This document shows, piece after piece, positions 37,145 through 45,879 of a DNA stretch of 64,000 nt (position 1 is the stretch's first letter; each line of letters opens with the position of its first letter). Position numbers and translations under genes: made by a program. The notes under the pieces are model-generated. The model had not been told where the DNA came from and did no database searches. It was given only the letters and a program-made list of their open reading frames with translations. The DNA comes from Aminobacterium sp. MB27-C1 (lineage in GTDB: Bacteria; Synergistota; Synergistia; Synergistales; Aminobacteriaceae), in NCBI RefSeq assembly GCF_030908405.1, contig NZ_CP133089.1, positions 1 to 64,000 on the forward strand, in the 5' to 3' direction.

Positions 37145-38122
37145 ATGCGTAAGTACGGAAAAGGTTTTGTTGTTTTTCTCACGATGGTTTTGGTTTTGGG
37201 AATGTCATTTTCAGCCATGGCCGTAGAGCGTTATTCGCTTGCTACCGGGGGAACGGCCGGAACGTATTACCCTATAGGTTCAGCTATTGCTTCTATCATA
37301 ACCAAATATGTACCGGATATTGAAGTTACGGCAGAATCAACGGGCGCTTCTGTTGCGAATCTGAAAATGATTCGTGAGGGCAACGTCGAAATGATGATGG
37401 GTGCTTCTAACACGAGTTACGGTGCCTTTAGCGGACAGCCTCCCTTTGAAAAAGAACCTGTGGAAAATATTCGTGGCATTACATGTCTCTATCCTGAAAT
37501 TTTCCAATTTGTCGTTTTAAAAGATTCCAATTTAAAGAGCATTAAGGATTTGGCTGGTAAAAAGGTGGCCGTAGGTGCTCCTGGAAGCGGAACCGAAAGA
37601 ACTGCCAAGATGGTTCTTGAAGCTCACGGCCTAGGCTATGATAAAATTTCCCCTCAATTCCTGAATTTTGGTGAAGCTGTTACAGCTTTGAAAGATCGTC
37701 TTATTGACTGTGCCATTATAGGGTCGGGTATTCCTACATCTGCAGTTGTCGATGCTTCTACTACCCTTGACGTTAACCTTCTTTCTCTTGATTCCAATAT
37801 CATGAAAGATTTTTTGAAAGATCGCTCTTATTTGACAATGGTTACCATTCCTGGTGGAACCTATCGTGGTGTTAACGAAGATGTTTCTGCGGTAGCAAGC
37901 CCGGCTTTGCTTATTGCTCGTAAAGATTTGAGCGAAGAATCCGTCTATCAAATAACAAAGGCTCTTTTCGAACATCTTGACGTTCTTGCCGATTCTCATG
38001 CTCAGGGAAAAATGATCAGATTTGAGACGGCTCTGAGCGCTATGTCTATTCCTCTTCATGCAGGTGCCGCAAGATACTACAAAGAAAAAGGTGTAGATGT
38101 AAGCGGTTGGGTTATCGAATAA
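37145..38122 (+). CDS. TRAP transporter solute receptor, TAXI family
   Basis: The 325-residue periplasmic binding protein starts with a signal peptide (FVVFLTMVLVLGMSFSAMA). The mature part has the TAXI blocks YSLATGGTAGTYYPIGSAIA, EVTAESTGASVANLKMIREG, LAGKKVAVGAPGSGTERTAK and PQFLNFGEAVTALKDRLID. TAXI receptors bind glutamate or other organic acids and deliver them to a fused TRAP permease, encoded two genes downstream. AGGGGGAAAAAGG lies just before the ATG. A hairpin after the stop probably sets a higher level of this receptor than of the permease. The downstream dehydrogenases suggest an amino acid or opine ligand. Confidence 0.93.
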   Translation: MRKYGKGFVVFLTMVLVLGMSFSAMAVERYSLATGGTAGTYYPIGSAIASIITKYVPDIEVTAESTGASVANLKMIREGNVEMMMGASNTSYGAFSGQPPFEKEPVENIRGITCLYPEIFQFVVLKDSNLKSIKDLAGKKVAVGAPGSGTERTAKMVLEAHGLGYDKISPQFLNFGEAVTALKDRLIDCAIIGSGIPTSAVVDASTTLDVNLLSLDSNIMKDFLKDRSYLTMVTIPGGTYRGVNEDVSAVASPALLIARKDLSEESVYQITKALFEHLDVLADSHAQGKMIRFETALSAMSIPLHAGAARYYKEKGVDVSGWVIE

Positions 38123-38141
38123 GGTTTCGATAACGACTTCT

Positions 38142-38171
38142 GAAGAGGGGTATGCCCTTGTGCCCCTCTTC
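38142..38171 (+). other. Intra-operon hairpin after the receptor gene
   Basis: GAAGAGGGG pairs exactly with CCCCTCTTC around a 12-base loop, 19 bases after the receptor stop. No T-run follows, so it most likely stabilises the upstream mRNA or partly attenuates transcription. Confidence 0.5.
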
Positions 38172-38190
38172 ATCATTGGGGATGAAAAAA

Positions 38191-38736
38191 ATGAGAAAAA
38201 GACTTTGGGGAAGTCTCATTTTTTCGAGTGTAATTTTAATTTGTTATTTTCTTTTCTTTTATCCCGTTCTTGTTCTCAATATAAAAAATTACAAGACAGG
38301 TCGCGTGTTGTATCGGCAAAAAGTATCTGTGGGGTACTCCTTCGCTACGTATATCAGGCACTCTGTTCACCTGACGCCTGTATATGAATATTACAAAGTT
38401 AACGATGATGGCATGCTTCATGTAGTTGAAACACGATTGCAGGATTTAGGGTGGGGTGTTCCTTCTACATGTAAGCAGGAAGTACGCTTTGAAAATGGAT
38501 TTATGGTTATCCGTGGCCTTAATATCCCGTTGAGCCTGCTTCCTTTCAGAGTTAGTTACGTAGCAGCCCCACGCCTGCTCTTGGATGGAGGGCACAGAGA
38601 TATCAATTTAAAAAATTACTTTAATGATATGGAACGCATGGATATATCAGCCGAGAAAATGTCGTATTTCGAGTACTTGACGCGAGGTGAGTCCGATGTT
38701 TTTCAAGAAAAAAGAACAGGAGAATCTTACTCCTGA
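38191..38736 (+). CDS. DUF1850 membrane-anchored protein of the TRAP-TAXI operon
   Basis: The 181-residue protein has one N-terminal membrane helix (SLIFSSVILICYFLFFYPVL) and an extracytoplasmic DUF1850 domain: VSVGYSFATYIRHSVHLTPV, YYKVNDDGMLHVVETRLQDL and GWGVPST. DUF1850 genes typically sit beside TAXI-type TRAP permeases, as here, and may be an accessory subunit replacing the small DctQ-like component; no function has been established that I know of. GGGGATG lies before ATG 38191; another in-frame ATG at 38182 is too close to it. The gene overlaps the permease gene by 41 bases. Confidence 0.8.
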   Translation: MRKRLWGSLIFSSVILICYFLFFYPVLVLNIKNYKTGRVLYRQKVSVGYSFATYIRHSVHLTPVYEYYKVNDDGMLHVVETRLQDLGWGVPSTCKQEVRFENGFMVIRGLNIPLSLLPFRVSYVAAPRLLLDGGHRDINLKNYFNDMERMDISAEKMSYFEYLTRGESDVFQEKRTGESYS

Positions 38737-40657
38737 GGAAAAACTTAAAGAACTCAATGAAAAGTTTGAAAAAAAGAGGAATTTGACGGGGATAGCCGCA
38801 AAAATATGTTCTATCTTGGCAATATGTATGTCGTTATATCACATGTACTCGTCAGGGATACATATGCTTCCTCAATTTCAACACCGGGCTATACACTTAG
38901 CATTTGCCTTGGCATTGACGTTTTTCATTTTTCCTGCAACAAGTAAACAAAAAAACAGACTCCCTATCTGGGATATAGTTGCAATAGTTTTTAGTTTGGC
39001 TGTGGGGGCTTACCTCACATTGGACTATATGAATATTGTTTTCCGAATGGGAGATCCTATCGCAAGAGATATTGTAATAGGGGCAGTTATGATTTTTCTT
39101 GTATTGGAGGCAACTCGTCGAACTATGGGATGGCCCCTTGTTATTGTCGCGATATGTTTTCTTCTCTACGCTTTTTTCGGTCACTTGATACCTGGAACCC
39201 TTGGGCACAGACAGTACGGAGTCGAACGTATTGTTGAACATATGTTCCTGACAAGTGAAGGTATATACGGCGTAGCTATTTATGTAACTGCGACTTTTGT
39301 GTTTCTATTTATTCTTCTCGGGGCATTCCTCACAGAAACTGGTGGTGCACAGGCCTTTATCGACTTGGCTTTTTCTCTGACAGGGCGTTTCAGAGGAGGT
39401 CCTGCAAAAGCTGCGGTTCTTGCAAGTGGGTTAATGGGAACGATTTCGGGCAGTTCTTTTGCAAATGTAGCAGGCACCGGAACATTTACCATTCCATTGA
39501 TGAAAAGCGTAGGGTATAAACCGGAATTTGCTGGTGGTGTAGAGGCTTCTGCTTCCACTGGAGGACAAATTATGCCTCCTATAATGGGAGCCGCTGCTTT
39601 TATCATGGCAGAAATGACAGGTGTCCCTTATGGGAAACTCATTGTTCATGCTGCAATACCGGCTATTTTGTATTACGTTGCCGTTTTTATCATGGTCGAT
39701 ATGGAGGCTGCGAAGCTCGGTCTCTTTGGAATGAAAAAGAGTGAACTGCCGGTCTTTTCAAAGGTGTTTAAAGATGGAGCATTCTTGCTTTTAGCTCCCT
39801 TCAGCATAGTGTATATGTTGCTTGCGGGATATTCTCCGATTAAGGCTTCTGTTACAGCGGTGCTCATTGTAATCATTACAAGCTCTTTCAGAAAGGCAAC
39901 ACGAATGTCTCTTAAATCTTTTTTAAGGGCTTTGGACTTAGGGGCACGAGGTGCTTTAAGTGTTATTGCAGCATGCGCAGTTGCAGGTCTTATTGTCGGA
40001 ACCGTTACATTGACAGGTTTGGGCCTTAAATTTGCTGATTTTATTATCGCTCTATCAGGAGGTCAGCTTCACTTGGCCTTGTTACTTACCATGATTGCTT
40101 CCATTATCATGGGAATGGGCATGCCTACCACAGCTCTTTACATTATTTTAGGCTCTATGGTTGCTCCGGCCCTTGTAAAACTCAGCGTTCCAGTTGTAGC
40201 CGCCCACCTTTTCATTTTCTATTTCGGATGTATGGCGTCAGTAACGCCTCCTGTTGCTCTAAGCTCATATCTTGCCGCAGCTATAGCCAAGGCCGATTCT
40301 GTAAAGACAGCACTTCAAGGGCTTAAGCTTTCTTCCTCCGCTTTTATTTTGCCCTTTGTTTTTGCACTTTCTCCTCGAATTTTATTGCTGAACACCTCTC
40401 TTGGTTCGGCCACAACAGCTATTATTACCGCCACTTTAGGGGTCGTAGCCCTTTCCGCTTCATTGGAGGGGTATTTAATGGGACGACTTCCCCTCTTGTT
40501 AAGAGCTGTTGCTGGAGTAGCGGCAATATGTCTTATTGATCCAGGTTGGCTTGGCGACGTCATTGGTCTGGTGATTCTTTCTGTAATTCTTTTATCTCAA
40601 ATTATTGCTAGAAAAAAGCGATATGAAGCTAGGGACGAGGTGAATTCTCTTGAATAA
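38696..40657 (+). CDS. TRAP transporter fused permease, TAXI type
   Basis: The 653-residue membrane protein fuses the small and large TRAP permease subunits, with about sixteen to eighteen helices. Family stretches include GDPIARDIVIGAVMIFLVLE, ATRRTMGWPLVIVAICFLLY, MGTISGSSFANVAGTGTFTI, PLMKSVGYKPEFAGGVEASA, STGGQIMPPIMGAAAFIMAE and MGMGMPTTALYIILGSMVAP. It works as an Na+- or H+-driven importer with the TAXI receptor. GAGGTGA lies six bases before ATG 38696. Its stop overlaps the start of the opine dehydrogenase, indicating tight coupling of uptake and catabolism. Confidence 0.93.
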   Translation: MFFKKKEQENLTPEEKLKELNEKFEKKRNLTGIAAKICSILAICMSLYHMYSSGIHMLPQFQHRAIHLAFALALTFFIFPATSKQKNRLPIWDIVAIVFSLAVGAYLTLDYMNIVFRMGDPIARDIVIGAVMIFLVLEATRRTMGWPLVIVAICFLLYAFFGHLIPGTLGHRQYGVERIVEHMFLTSEGIYGVAIYVTATFVFLFILLGAFLTETGGAQAFIDLAFSLTGRFRGGPAKAAVLASGLMGTISGSSFANVAGTGTFTIPLMKSVGYKPEFAGGVEASASTGGQIMPPIMGAAAFIMAEMTGVPYGKLIVHAAIPAILYYVAVFIMVDMEAAKLGLFGMKKSELPVFSKVFKDGAFLLLAPFSIVYMLLAGYSPIKASVTAVLIVIITSSFRKATRMSLKSFLRALDLGARGALSVIAACAVAGLIVGTVTLTGLGLKFADFIIALSGGQLHLALLLTMIASIIMGMGMPTTALYIILGSMVAPALVKLSVPVVAAHLFIFYFGCMASVTPPVALSSYLAAAIAKADSVKTALQGLKLSSSAFILPFVFALSPRILLLNTSLGSATTAIITATLGVVALSASLEGYLMGRLPLLLRAVAGVAAICLIDPGWLGDVIGLVILSVILLSQIIARKKRYEARDEVNSLE

Positions 40658-41780
40658 AGTCGCAGTACTTGGAGCTGGCAATGGTGGTTTAAGTATGGGG
40701 GCATATTTGTCCCTGCGTGGATGTAGCGTACATGTTTTTGATAAATTTCCAGCAGCTATTGAAGATATACAGGCTGCAGGTGGGGTGACTTTGAAAGGCG
40801 TTTCTCTCACGGGTTTTGCAAAGTTTGATGTAATCACAACAAGTATTCCGGAAGTTATGGATGGATGCGATGTCATTTTGGTTGTGACTCCCGCTTTTGC
40901 ACATAGAGAACTTGCTACGAAGATGGCACCATATTTGACAAAGGGTCAAAAAGTTATTCTGAACCCTGGACGAACAGCTGGTGCTCTAGAGTTTTATTTG
41001 ACTGCAAAAGATGTAAATCCCGAGGCTGACTTTATTGTTGCCGAGACTCAATCTCTAATTTACGCGTGTCGAAAGACAGGAGCGGCAGAAGTTACTATCT
41101 ATAAAGTGAAAAAAGAAATGGAACTTGCTGCTTTACCTGCGTATAAAACAAAAGAAATTTTGGCGGAAATGCTGCCATATTATCCGCAATTTATTGCCGC
41201 TGAAAATGTGCTGGAGACAAGCTTCTTAAATATTGGAGCAATTTTCCACCCTACACCGGCATTGCTCAATATTGCAAGAATAGAGGGAAAAGATCTCTTT
41301 GAGTATTACATGGATGGAATTACTCCTTGTGTCAGCAATGTTTTAGAACGGATAGATGCAGAACGTGTTGCTGTTGCTTCGGCACTCGGTATTGAGACAA
41401 TGACATGTATTGAATGGCTTGAAGATGTCTATGAAATTCCTCATATGGATGGAACGTCGATATATGAAGCAGTTCAGAAACAGGAAGGATATCGTGGCAT
41501 AGAAGCGCCAAAAAATCCTTTCGCACGATATATTTCAGAAGATGTTCCAATGAGCCTTGTTCCATTAGCAGAGTTTGGACGTATTGTTGGAGTTCCCACT
41601 CCCACAATGAATCTTATGATTGATCTTGCAAATTTAGTTCATAAAACGGATTACCGAGAGAGAGGCAGAACTCTTGCACGTCTTAAACTTGAAGGCGTAT
41701 CTGTTGAAGACTTAAAAAAATTTGTTACTGACGGTACTCCATTTCCTAAAGATGTGGAGAAAGGGAGGGAAATAGCATGA
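40650..41780 (+). CDS. NAD/NADP octopine/nopaline dehydrogenase-family protein
   Basis: The 376-residue protein has an N-terminal Rossmann fold (VAVLGAGNGGLSMGAYLSLR, DVILVVTPAFAHRELA, VILNPGRTAGALEF) and the octopine-dehydrogenase C-terminal domain (VLETSFLNIGAIFHPTPALL, with the catalytic His in FHP). These enzymes join or split an amino acid and a 2-oxo acid by reductive amination. A TTG start at 40650 follows GAGGTGA and overlaps the permease stop. The 3' end overlaps the next gene by ATGA. In an operon with a solute importer, oxidation of an imported opine or amino acid is likelier than biosynthesis, but either is possible. Confidence 0.85.
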   Translation: MNKVAVLGAGNGGLSMGAYLSLRGCSVHVFDKFPAAIEDIQAAGGVTLKGVSLTGFAKFDVITTSIPEVMDGCDVILVVTPAFAHRELATKMAPYLTKGQKVILNPGRTAGALEFYLTAKDVNPEADFIVAETQSLIYACRKTGAAEVTIYKVKKEMELAALPAYKTKEILAEMLPYYPQFIAAENVLETSFLNIGAIFHPTPALLNIARIEGKDLFEYYMDGITPCVSNVLERIDAERVAVASALGIETMTCIEWLEDVYEIPHMDGTSIYEAVQKQEGYRGIEAPKNPFARYISEDVPMSLVPLAEFGRIVGVPTPTMNLMIDLANLVHKTDYRERGRTLARLKLEGVSVEDLKKFVTDGTPFPKDVEKGREIA

Positions 41781-42820
41781 CTCAACGACGCGTAGAATTT
41801 TTATATTTGACGCAACAGGATGTAATAGATTGTGGAGTAACTAACATGGCAATGGTGATGAATAAGATAGAAAAACTTTTTTCCCTCCGTGATAAGGGAG
41901 AGACGATTTTGCCAGATAAAGTTGCCCTGCGTTGGGGAGATGCCGATTCCGAAGCACAGACGGGGCGTATTAATGCCATGCCGGGCTATGTTGGAGGAGA
42001 TGTAGATGTCGCAGGCATAAAATGGATAGCCAGTAAGCCTATGAATCCGCGTCACTATAATATGCCAAGAGCCTCAGCCCTTACCATTCTCAATAATGCT
42101 GAAACAGGTTTCCCTCTTTCTGTAATGGACGGTACAGTGATTAGTGCCATGCGTACAGGGGCTGCTACTGGTGTCGCTGCAAAATATCTTGCCAGAAAAG
42201 ATTCAAAAGTCCTCTGTCTGATCGGTGCAGGAACGCAGAATCATACCCAAATGATGGCTGTTAAGACAGCTCTTCCCGGAATTAATGAAATTCATGTCTA
42301 TGATATATCGATGGACCGTGTAAAAGCTTTTATCGAGAAAGCGAGAGAAGAAGTTCCAGATGCTCACATAGAAGCCTGCGTATCTGCTCCTGAAGCTTTA
42401 AAGGGAGCAGATGTTATTGTTAGTGCCACAACGGCAGTTTCTCCTATTGTCAAAGCTGAGTGGGTAGAAGATGGGGTTTTTATTTCAAATGTAGGTAACT
42501 ATGAATACGAATTTGATGTGGTGAGAAAGGCCCAAAAGATTGTTACTGATGATTGGGATGGAGTTATTCATAGGGGAATACAGACTATTGCCAAAATGGT
42601 TTTGGCCGGGGAACTTTCTAAAGAGCGATTCCATGGGAATATAGGGGAAATAATCAATGGTAAAAAAGCGGCCAGGGAAAATGATAACGAGATTATTTTC
42701 TATAACGCAATAGGAATGGGCATAGAAGATATTATTGTTGCAAAAGAGATTTATGATCGTGCATTAACGCTCAGGAAAGGTCAAAAACTTACATTGTGGG
42801 AAGAACCCTATTGGGTTTGA
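41777..42820 (+). CDS. Ornithine cyclodeaminase/mu-crystallin family dehydrogenase
   Basis: The 347-residue protein belongs to the OCD/mu-crystallin/alanine dehydrogenase group. It has an N-terminal part with GRINAMPGYVGGDVDVAGIK, WIASKPMNPRHYNMPRASAL and MDGTVISAMRTGAATGVAAK, and a Rossmann fold with LCLIGAGTQNHTQMMAVKTA, HVYDIS and DVIVSATTAVSPIVKAEWV. Members act as amino-acid dehydrogenases, cyclodeaminases or imine reductases. It is longer in its N-terminal region than ornithine cyclodeaminase proper. The ATGA overlap with the opine dehydrogenase suggests the two act in sequence on one substrate. A terminator follows, ending the operon. Confidence 0.87.
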   Translation: MTQRRVEFLYLTQQDVIDCGVTNMAMVMNKIEKLFSLRDKGETILPDKVALRWGDADSEAQTGRINAMPGYVGGDVDVAGIKWIASKPMNPRHYNMPRASALTILNNAETGFPLSVMDGTVISAMRTGAATGVAAKYLARKDSKVLCLIGAGTQNHTQMMAVKTALPGINEIHVYDISMDRVKAFIEKAREEVPDAHIEACVSAPEALKGADVIVSATTAVSPIVKAEWVEDGVFISNVGNYEYEFDVVRKAQKIVTDDWDGVIHRGIQTIAKMVLAGELSKERFHGNIGEIINGKKAARENDNEIIFYNAIGMGIEDIIVAKEIYDRALTLRKGQKLTLWEEPYWV

Positions 42821-42853
42821 TGGCTTATTCTGATCTGTATTTATATGCAATTT

Positions 42854-42885
42854 GGGGGAAAGGATTTACGCTCTTTCCCCTTTTT
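42854..42885 (+). terminator. Intrinsic terminator of the TRAP-opine operon
   Basis: GGGGAAAG pairs with CTTTCCCC around ATTTACGCT-like loop sequence and a T-run follows, about 35 bases after the OCD gene stop. Confidence 0.8.
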
Positions 42886-42901
42886 ATTTAGATGTAAAAC
42901 A

Positions 42902-43711
42902 TTAGTAATCTTGAGGAAGAATTTTATGAGAAGAAGATTTCCGCTTTTGCATGAGTTGAACTATATCCTCGTTTTCTTCGTTGTCTGTTGTCTGGCGAAT
43001 GGCTACTTTTGTTCCGTAGACAATTGAAAACCCGGTATACCCTCCCTTAATAGCATACCCATAATATCCCATGGAAAGCAGTGCGAGGTGGCTATCGTAA
43101 TCTTCGAGAGGAACTTCAATATGCTCGTGAGTGTATATATGAGGTAATGTCCGAATGTCCTTATGCAGAATAAAACGAAGATAGCCTCCGTATTTTTCTT
43201 TTAAATCAACAATCAAAAACCCGGAACGGAGTACATTCCTGAGGCTGAAAATATTCAAAGGAGATATAGTACTATGAAGGTGATATCGTTCAGGGTAGAG
43301 GATTTCTTCGGCTTTCAGGAATGTAAAATGTTGAATGTAATTCCCGCGAAAAGCTTTTTCCGTTATACAAAAATCCATTACGGCAATATGATCTCGTTCA
43401 GAGGGATGAAGTTGTAAATCTTTTTGAGCTTCCTCCATATATTTTCCCCCGTAAGAGATGGCTCGTATCGCAACAAGATAATCACTATCGAAAATACCAA
43501 TAACAAAACCTTTGCCAAGAATACTTTCTTCAATAGTATGCTCTGCACAAAAAATATTTTCGTCGCCAATTTCCAGAGTAATTTTTCTATGGAGGTCAAG
43601 GGCCGAAGGTGTGTCTTTTTCTGCAAGCAATCGCATAGTACATAATACATTCTTGCGAATTCCCTTTTCTTTTTTCACTAGAAAGAATCTCTCGTTAAGC
43701 GCATGCTCCAT
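42902..43711 (-). CDS. GNAT-like acetyltransferase
   Basis: The 269-residue soluble protein resembles a GNAT acyltransferase: GKGFVIGIFDSDYLVAIRAI (strands 2-3), HIAVMDFCITEKAFRGNYIQ (strand 4 and the CoA-binding turn), then HSTISPLNIFSLRNVLRSGF (the helix with Asn that follows strand 5). The CoA loop is RGNYIQ instead of the classical Q/RxxGxG/A, so it is a diverged member. The C-terminal 80 residues are specific and unassigned. AGAGGTGA lies before the ATG at 43711. It is transcribed alone, away from dnaK. I do not know its substrate. Confidence 0.6.
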   Translation of the reverse strand: MEHALNERFFLVKKEKGIRKNVLCTMRLLAEKDTPSALDLHRKITLEIGDENIFCAEHTIEESILGKGFVIGIFDSDYLVAIRAISYGGKYMEEAQKDLQLHPSERDHIAVMDFCITEKAFRGNYIQHFTFLKAEEILYPERYHLHSTISPLNIFSLRNVLRSGFLIVDLKEKYGGYLRFILHKDIRTLPHIYTHEHIEVPLEDYDSHLALLSMGYYGYAIKGGYTGFSIVYGTKVAIRQTTDNEENEDIVQLMQKRKSSSHKILPQDY

Positions 43712-43805
43712 ACGTTCACCTCTTTTCTCAGAATCATGAGATAATTATACATGAAAGAATTAAGCACAAAAATATTTTGTTTATGTTTTATTTTTAAAAT
43801 TTGCT

Positions 43806-43866
43806 TTGACCAATATTGACAATAAAGGGGGAAGAAGTGTAATATTTATTGGTCAACAAAGGTCAG
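43806..43866 (+). promoter_or_regulatory. dnaK promoter bracketed by an inverted repeat
   Basis: TTGACA at 43816-43821 and TAATAT at 43840-43845 are separated by 18 bases. TTGACCAAT at 43806-43814 and ATTGGTCAA at 43848-43856 form an exact 9-base inverted repeat around the promoter, and another GGTCA lies at 43861. This is neither a CIRCE nor a HAIR element. Confidence 0.65.
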
Positions 43867-43888
43867 TAATACCGGGAGGGATGATTAG

Positions 43889-45772
43889 ATGAAGAAAGCA
43901 GTCGGTATTGATCTTGGAACGACCAATTCTGTCATTTCTGTAGTAGAGGGAGGATCTCCTATTGTCATTGCAAATGCTGAGGGAAGTCGAACAACGCCAT
44001 CGGTGGTTGCTTATACGAGAGACGATGAGCGATTAGTAGGAGCAATGGCCAAGAGGCAGGCAACCTTAAATCCTGATGGCACTCTTTTTTCTGTAAAACG
44101 TTTTATTGGACGAACTTTTGATGAAGTAACTTCAGAGATGAAAATCGTTCCATATAAAGTTAAGGAAGGTCCGAATAGGGCCGTACGTTTTGAAGTGTTT
44201 GGTAAGGAATATGCTCCTGAAGAGATAAGTGCACAGATTCTTAAAAAGTTGGTTAATGACGCAAGTAGCTATCTGGGAGAAAATATCACAGATGTTGTTA
44301 TTACTATTCCTGCATATTTTAACGATGCCCAGCGCCAGGCAACGAAGGATGCCGCAACAATAGCCGGGTTAAACGTACTTCGTATCATTAACGAACCTAC
44401 GGCGGCTGCCCTAGCCTATGGACTGGATAAGCAAAAAGAGCAAAAGATTCTAGTTTTTGACCTTGGCGGAGGAACTTTCGATGTCTCTATTCTTGATATA
44501 GGGGAAGGGGTTGTTGAAGTCCTCTCTACCTCTGGAGATACCCATCTTGGCGGTGATGATTTCGATAAGGTGGTAGTTGATTACATCGCTGACGAATTTA
44601 AGAAAGAAAATGGCATAGATTTAAGAAACGACAGGCAGGCCTTGCAACGGCTTTATGAAGCGGCTGAAAAAGCGAAGTGCGAACTTTCGGGTAGAACATC
44701 TACGGAAATCAGCTTACCCTTTATAACAGCTGACGCCACGGGCCCTAAACATCTCAGTATGAACTTTACACGGGCCAAATTCGATCAGCTTACAGAGCTT
44801 CTTGTAAAACGTTGTATTAAGCCGATGCAAGATGCATTAGCAGCGGCAAAACTTTCTCCTTCAGATATAGACGAAGTTGTTCTTGTCGGTGGTTCTACGC
44901 GAATACCGGCGGTACAGGCTCTTATAAGGAAGTTTACGGGTGGAAAAAATCCGAATATGTCAGTTAATCCCGATGAAGTGGTAGCTGTAGGTGCTGCTAT
45001 ACAGGGTGGTATTTTAAAGGGCGAAATGAAGGATGTCCTTTTGCTTGATGTTATTCCTCTTTCTCTTGGCGTTGAAACCATGGGCGGAGTAATGACAAAA
45101 ATTATAGATAAAAATACGACGATTCCCTATAGAAAAACAGAGATATTTACGACAGCGGAAGATAGCCAGCCCGCAGTAGATATTGTCGTTCTTCAGGGAG
45201 AGCGGGAAATGGCGGCAGATAATAGAATCCTTGGCAACTTTAAACTTGAAGGGATCAGAAAAGCTCCTCGGGGCATTCCTCAGATAGAAGTTACCTTTGA
45301 TGTTGATGCTAACGGAATTCTCAAGGTGTCTGCCAAAGATAAAGATACAGGTAAGGTTCAACAGATCACCATTGCAGGGTCTACCAATCTCGATAAAAGT
45401 GAAGTTGAGCGAATGATACATGAGGCACAGGAACACTCTGCCGAAGACAGGAAAAAACGAGAAAAAGCTGACGCAAGAAACGAACTTGAAACTCTCGCTT
45501 ACAGGTTGGAAAAAGAGTTGGCGGACAAAGAGAGTGTTTTAGAAGAAACGCAGAAAGCAAGAGCACGTAACGTGCTGGAAGAATCAAAGGAACTGCTTAA
45601 AAATTCTGAAGCAAATGCAGAAAGTATGAGAGTTAATATTTCAGAATTACAGCAGGTTTTACAGGTTGTATCTTCAGTAAGTGGAAAGCAAGAATCTCAG
45701 GATCAGAACAAACAAACGGAAGATGTTGTCGATGCAGAATTTACTGATCCCGATCAAGATTGTAACAGTTGA
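43889..45772 (+). CDS. dnaK: Molecular chaperone DnaK (Hsp70)
   Basis: DnaK binds unfolded proteins in an ATP-dependent cycle. The 627-residue protein has the complete nucleotide-binding domain ([115 protein letters not shown]), the linker [20 protein letters not shown], the substrate domain ([40 protein letters not shown]) and the helical lid, ending with [19 protein letters not shown] precedes the start. There is no grpE, dnaJ or hrcA next to it. A terminator follows, so it is monocistronic, controlled by the promoter with flanking inverted repeat. Confidence 0.97.
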   Translation: MKKAVGIDLGTTNSVISVVEGGSPIVIANAEGSRTTPSVVAYTRDDERLVGAMAKRQATLNPDGTLFSVKRFIGRTFDEVTSEMKIVPYKVKEGPNRAVRFEVFGKEYAPEEISAQILKKLVNDASSYLGENITDVVITIPAYFNDAQRQATKDAATIAGLNVLRIINEPTAAALAYGLDKQKEQKILVFDLGGGTFDVSILDIGEGVVEVLSTSGDTHLGGDDFDKVVVDYIADEFKKENGIDLRNDRQALQRLYEAAEKAKCELSGRTSTEISLPFITADATGPKHLSMNFTRAKFDQLTELLVKRCIKPMQDALAAAKLSPSDIDEVVLVGGSTRIPAVQALIRKFTGGKNPNMSVNPDEVVAVGAAIQGGILKGEMKDVLLLDVIPLSLGVETMGGVMTKIIDKNTTIPYRKTEIFTTAEDSQPAVDIVVLQGEREMAADNRILGNFKLEGIRKAPRGIPQIEVTFDVDANGILKVSAKDKDTGKVQQITIAGSTNLDKSEVERMIHEAQEHSAEDRKKREKADARNELETLAYRLEKELADKESVLEETQKARARNVLEESKELLKNSEANAESMRVNISELQQVLQVVSSVSGKQESQDQNKQTEDVVDAEFTDPDQDCNS

Positions 45773-45805
45773 GGAATATAGTTGAGGTTTGGTAAGCCTC
45801 AGAAG

Positions 45806-45834
45806 GGCCGGTGAAAGAGCACCGGCCTTTTTTT
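45806..45834 (+). terminator. Intrinsic terminator after dnaK
   Basis: GGCCGGTG pairs exactly with CACCGGCC around AAAGAG, followed by seven T residues. Confidence 0.85.
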
Positions 45835-45879
45835 GTACATCTTAAAGGTATAATACCTATATATGAAGGGGGGAGACGA

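Noticed and set aside
43780-43890. CIRCE or HAIR heat-shock operator upstream of dnaK
   Set aside because: Neither the TTAGCACTC-type nor the CTTGAGT-type arms are present; only the TTGACCAAT repeat is.
44785-45436. Antisense ORFs inside dnaK
   Set aside because: They are reading-frame shadows of a highly conserved gene, without ribosome sites or family matches.
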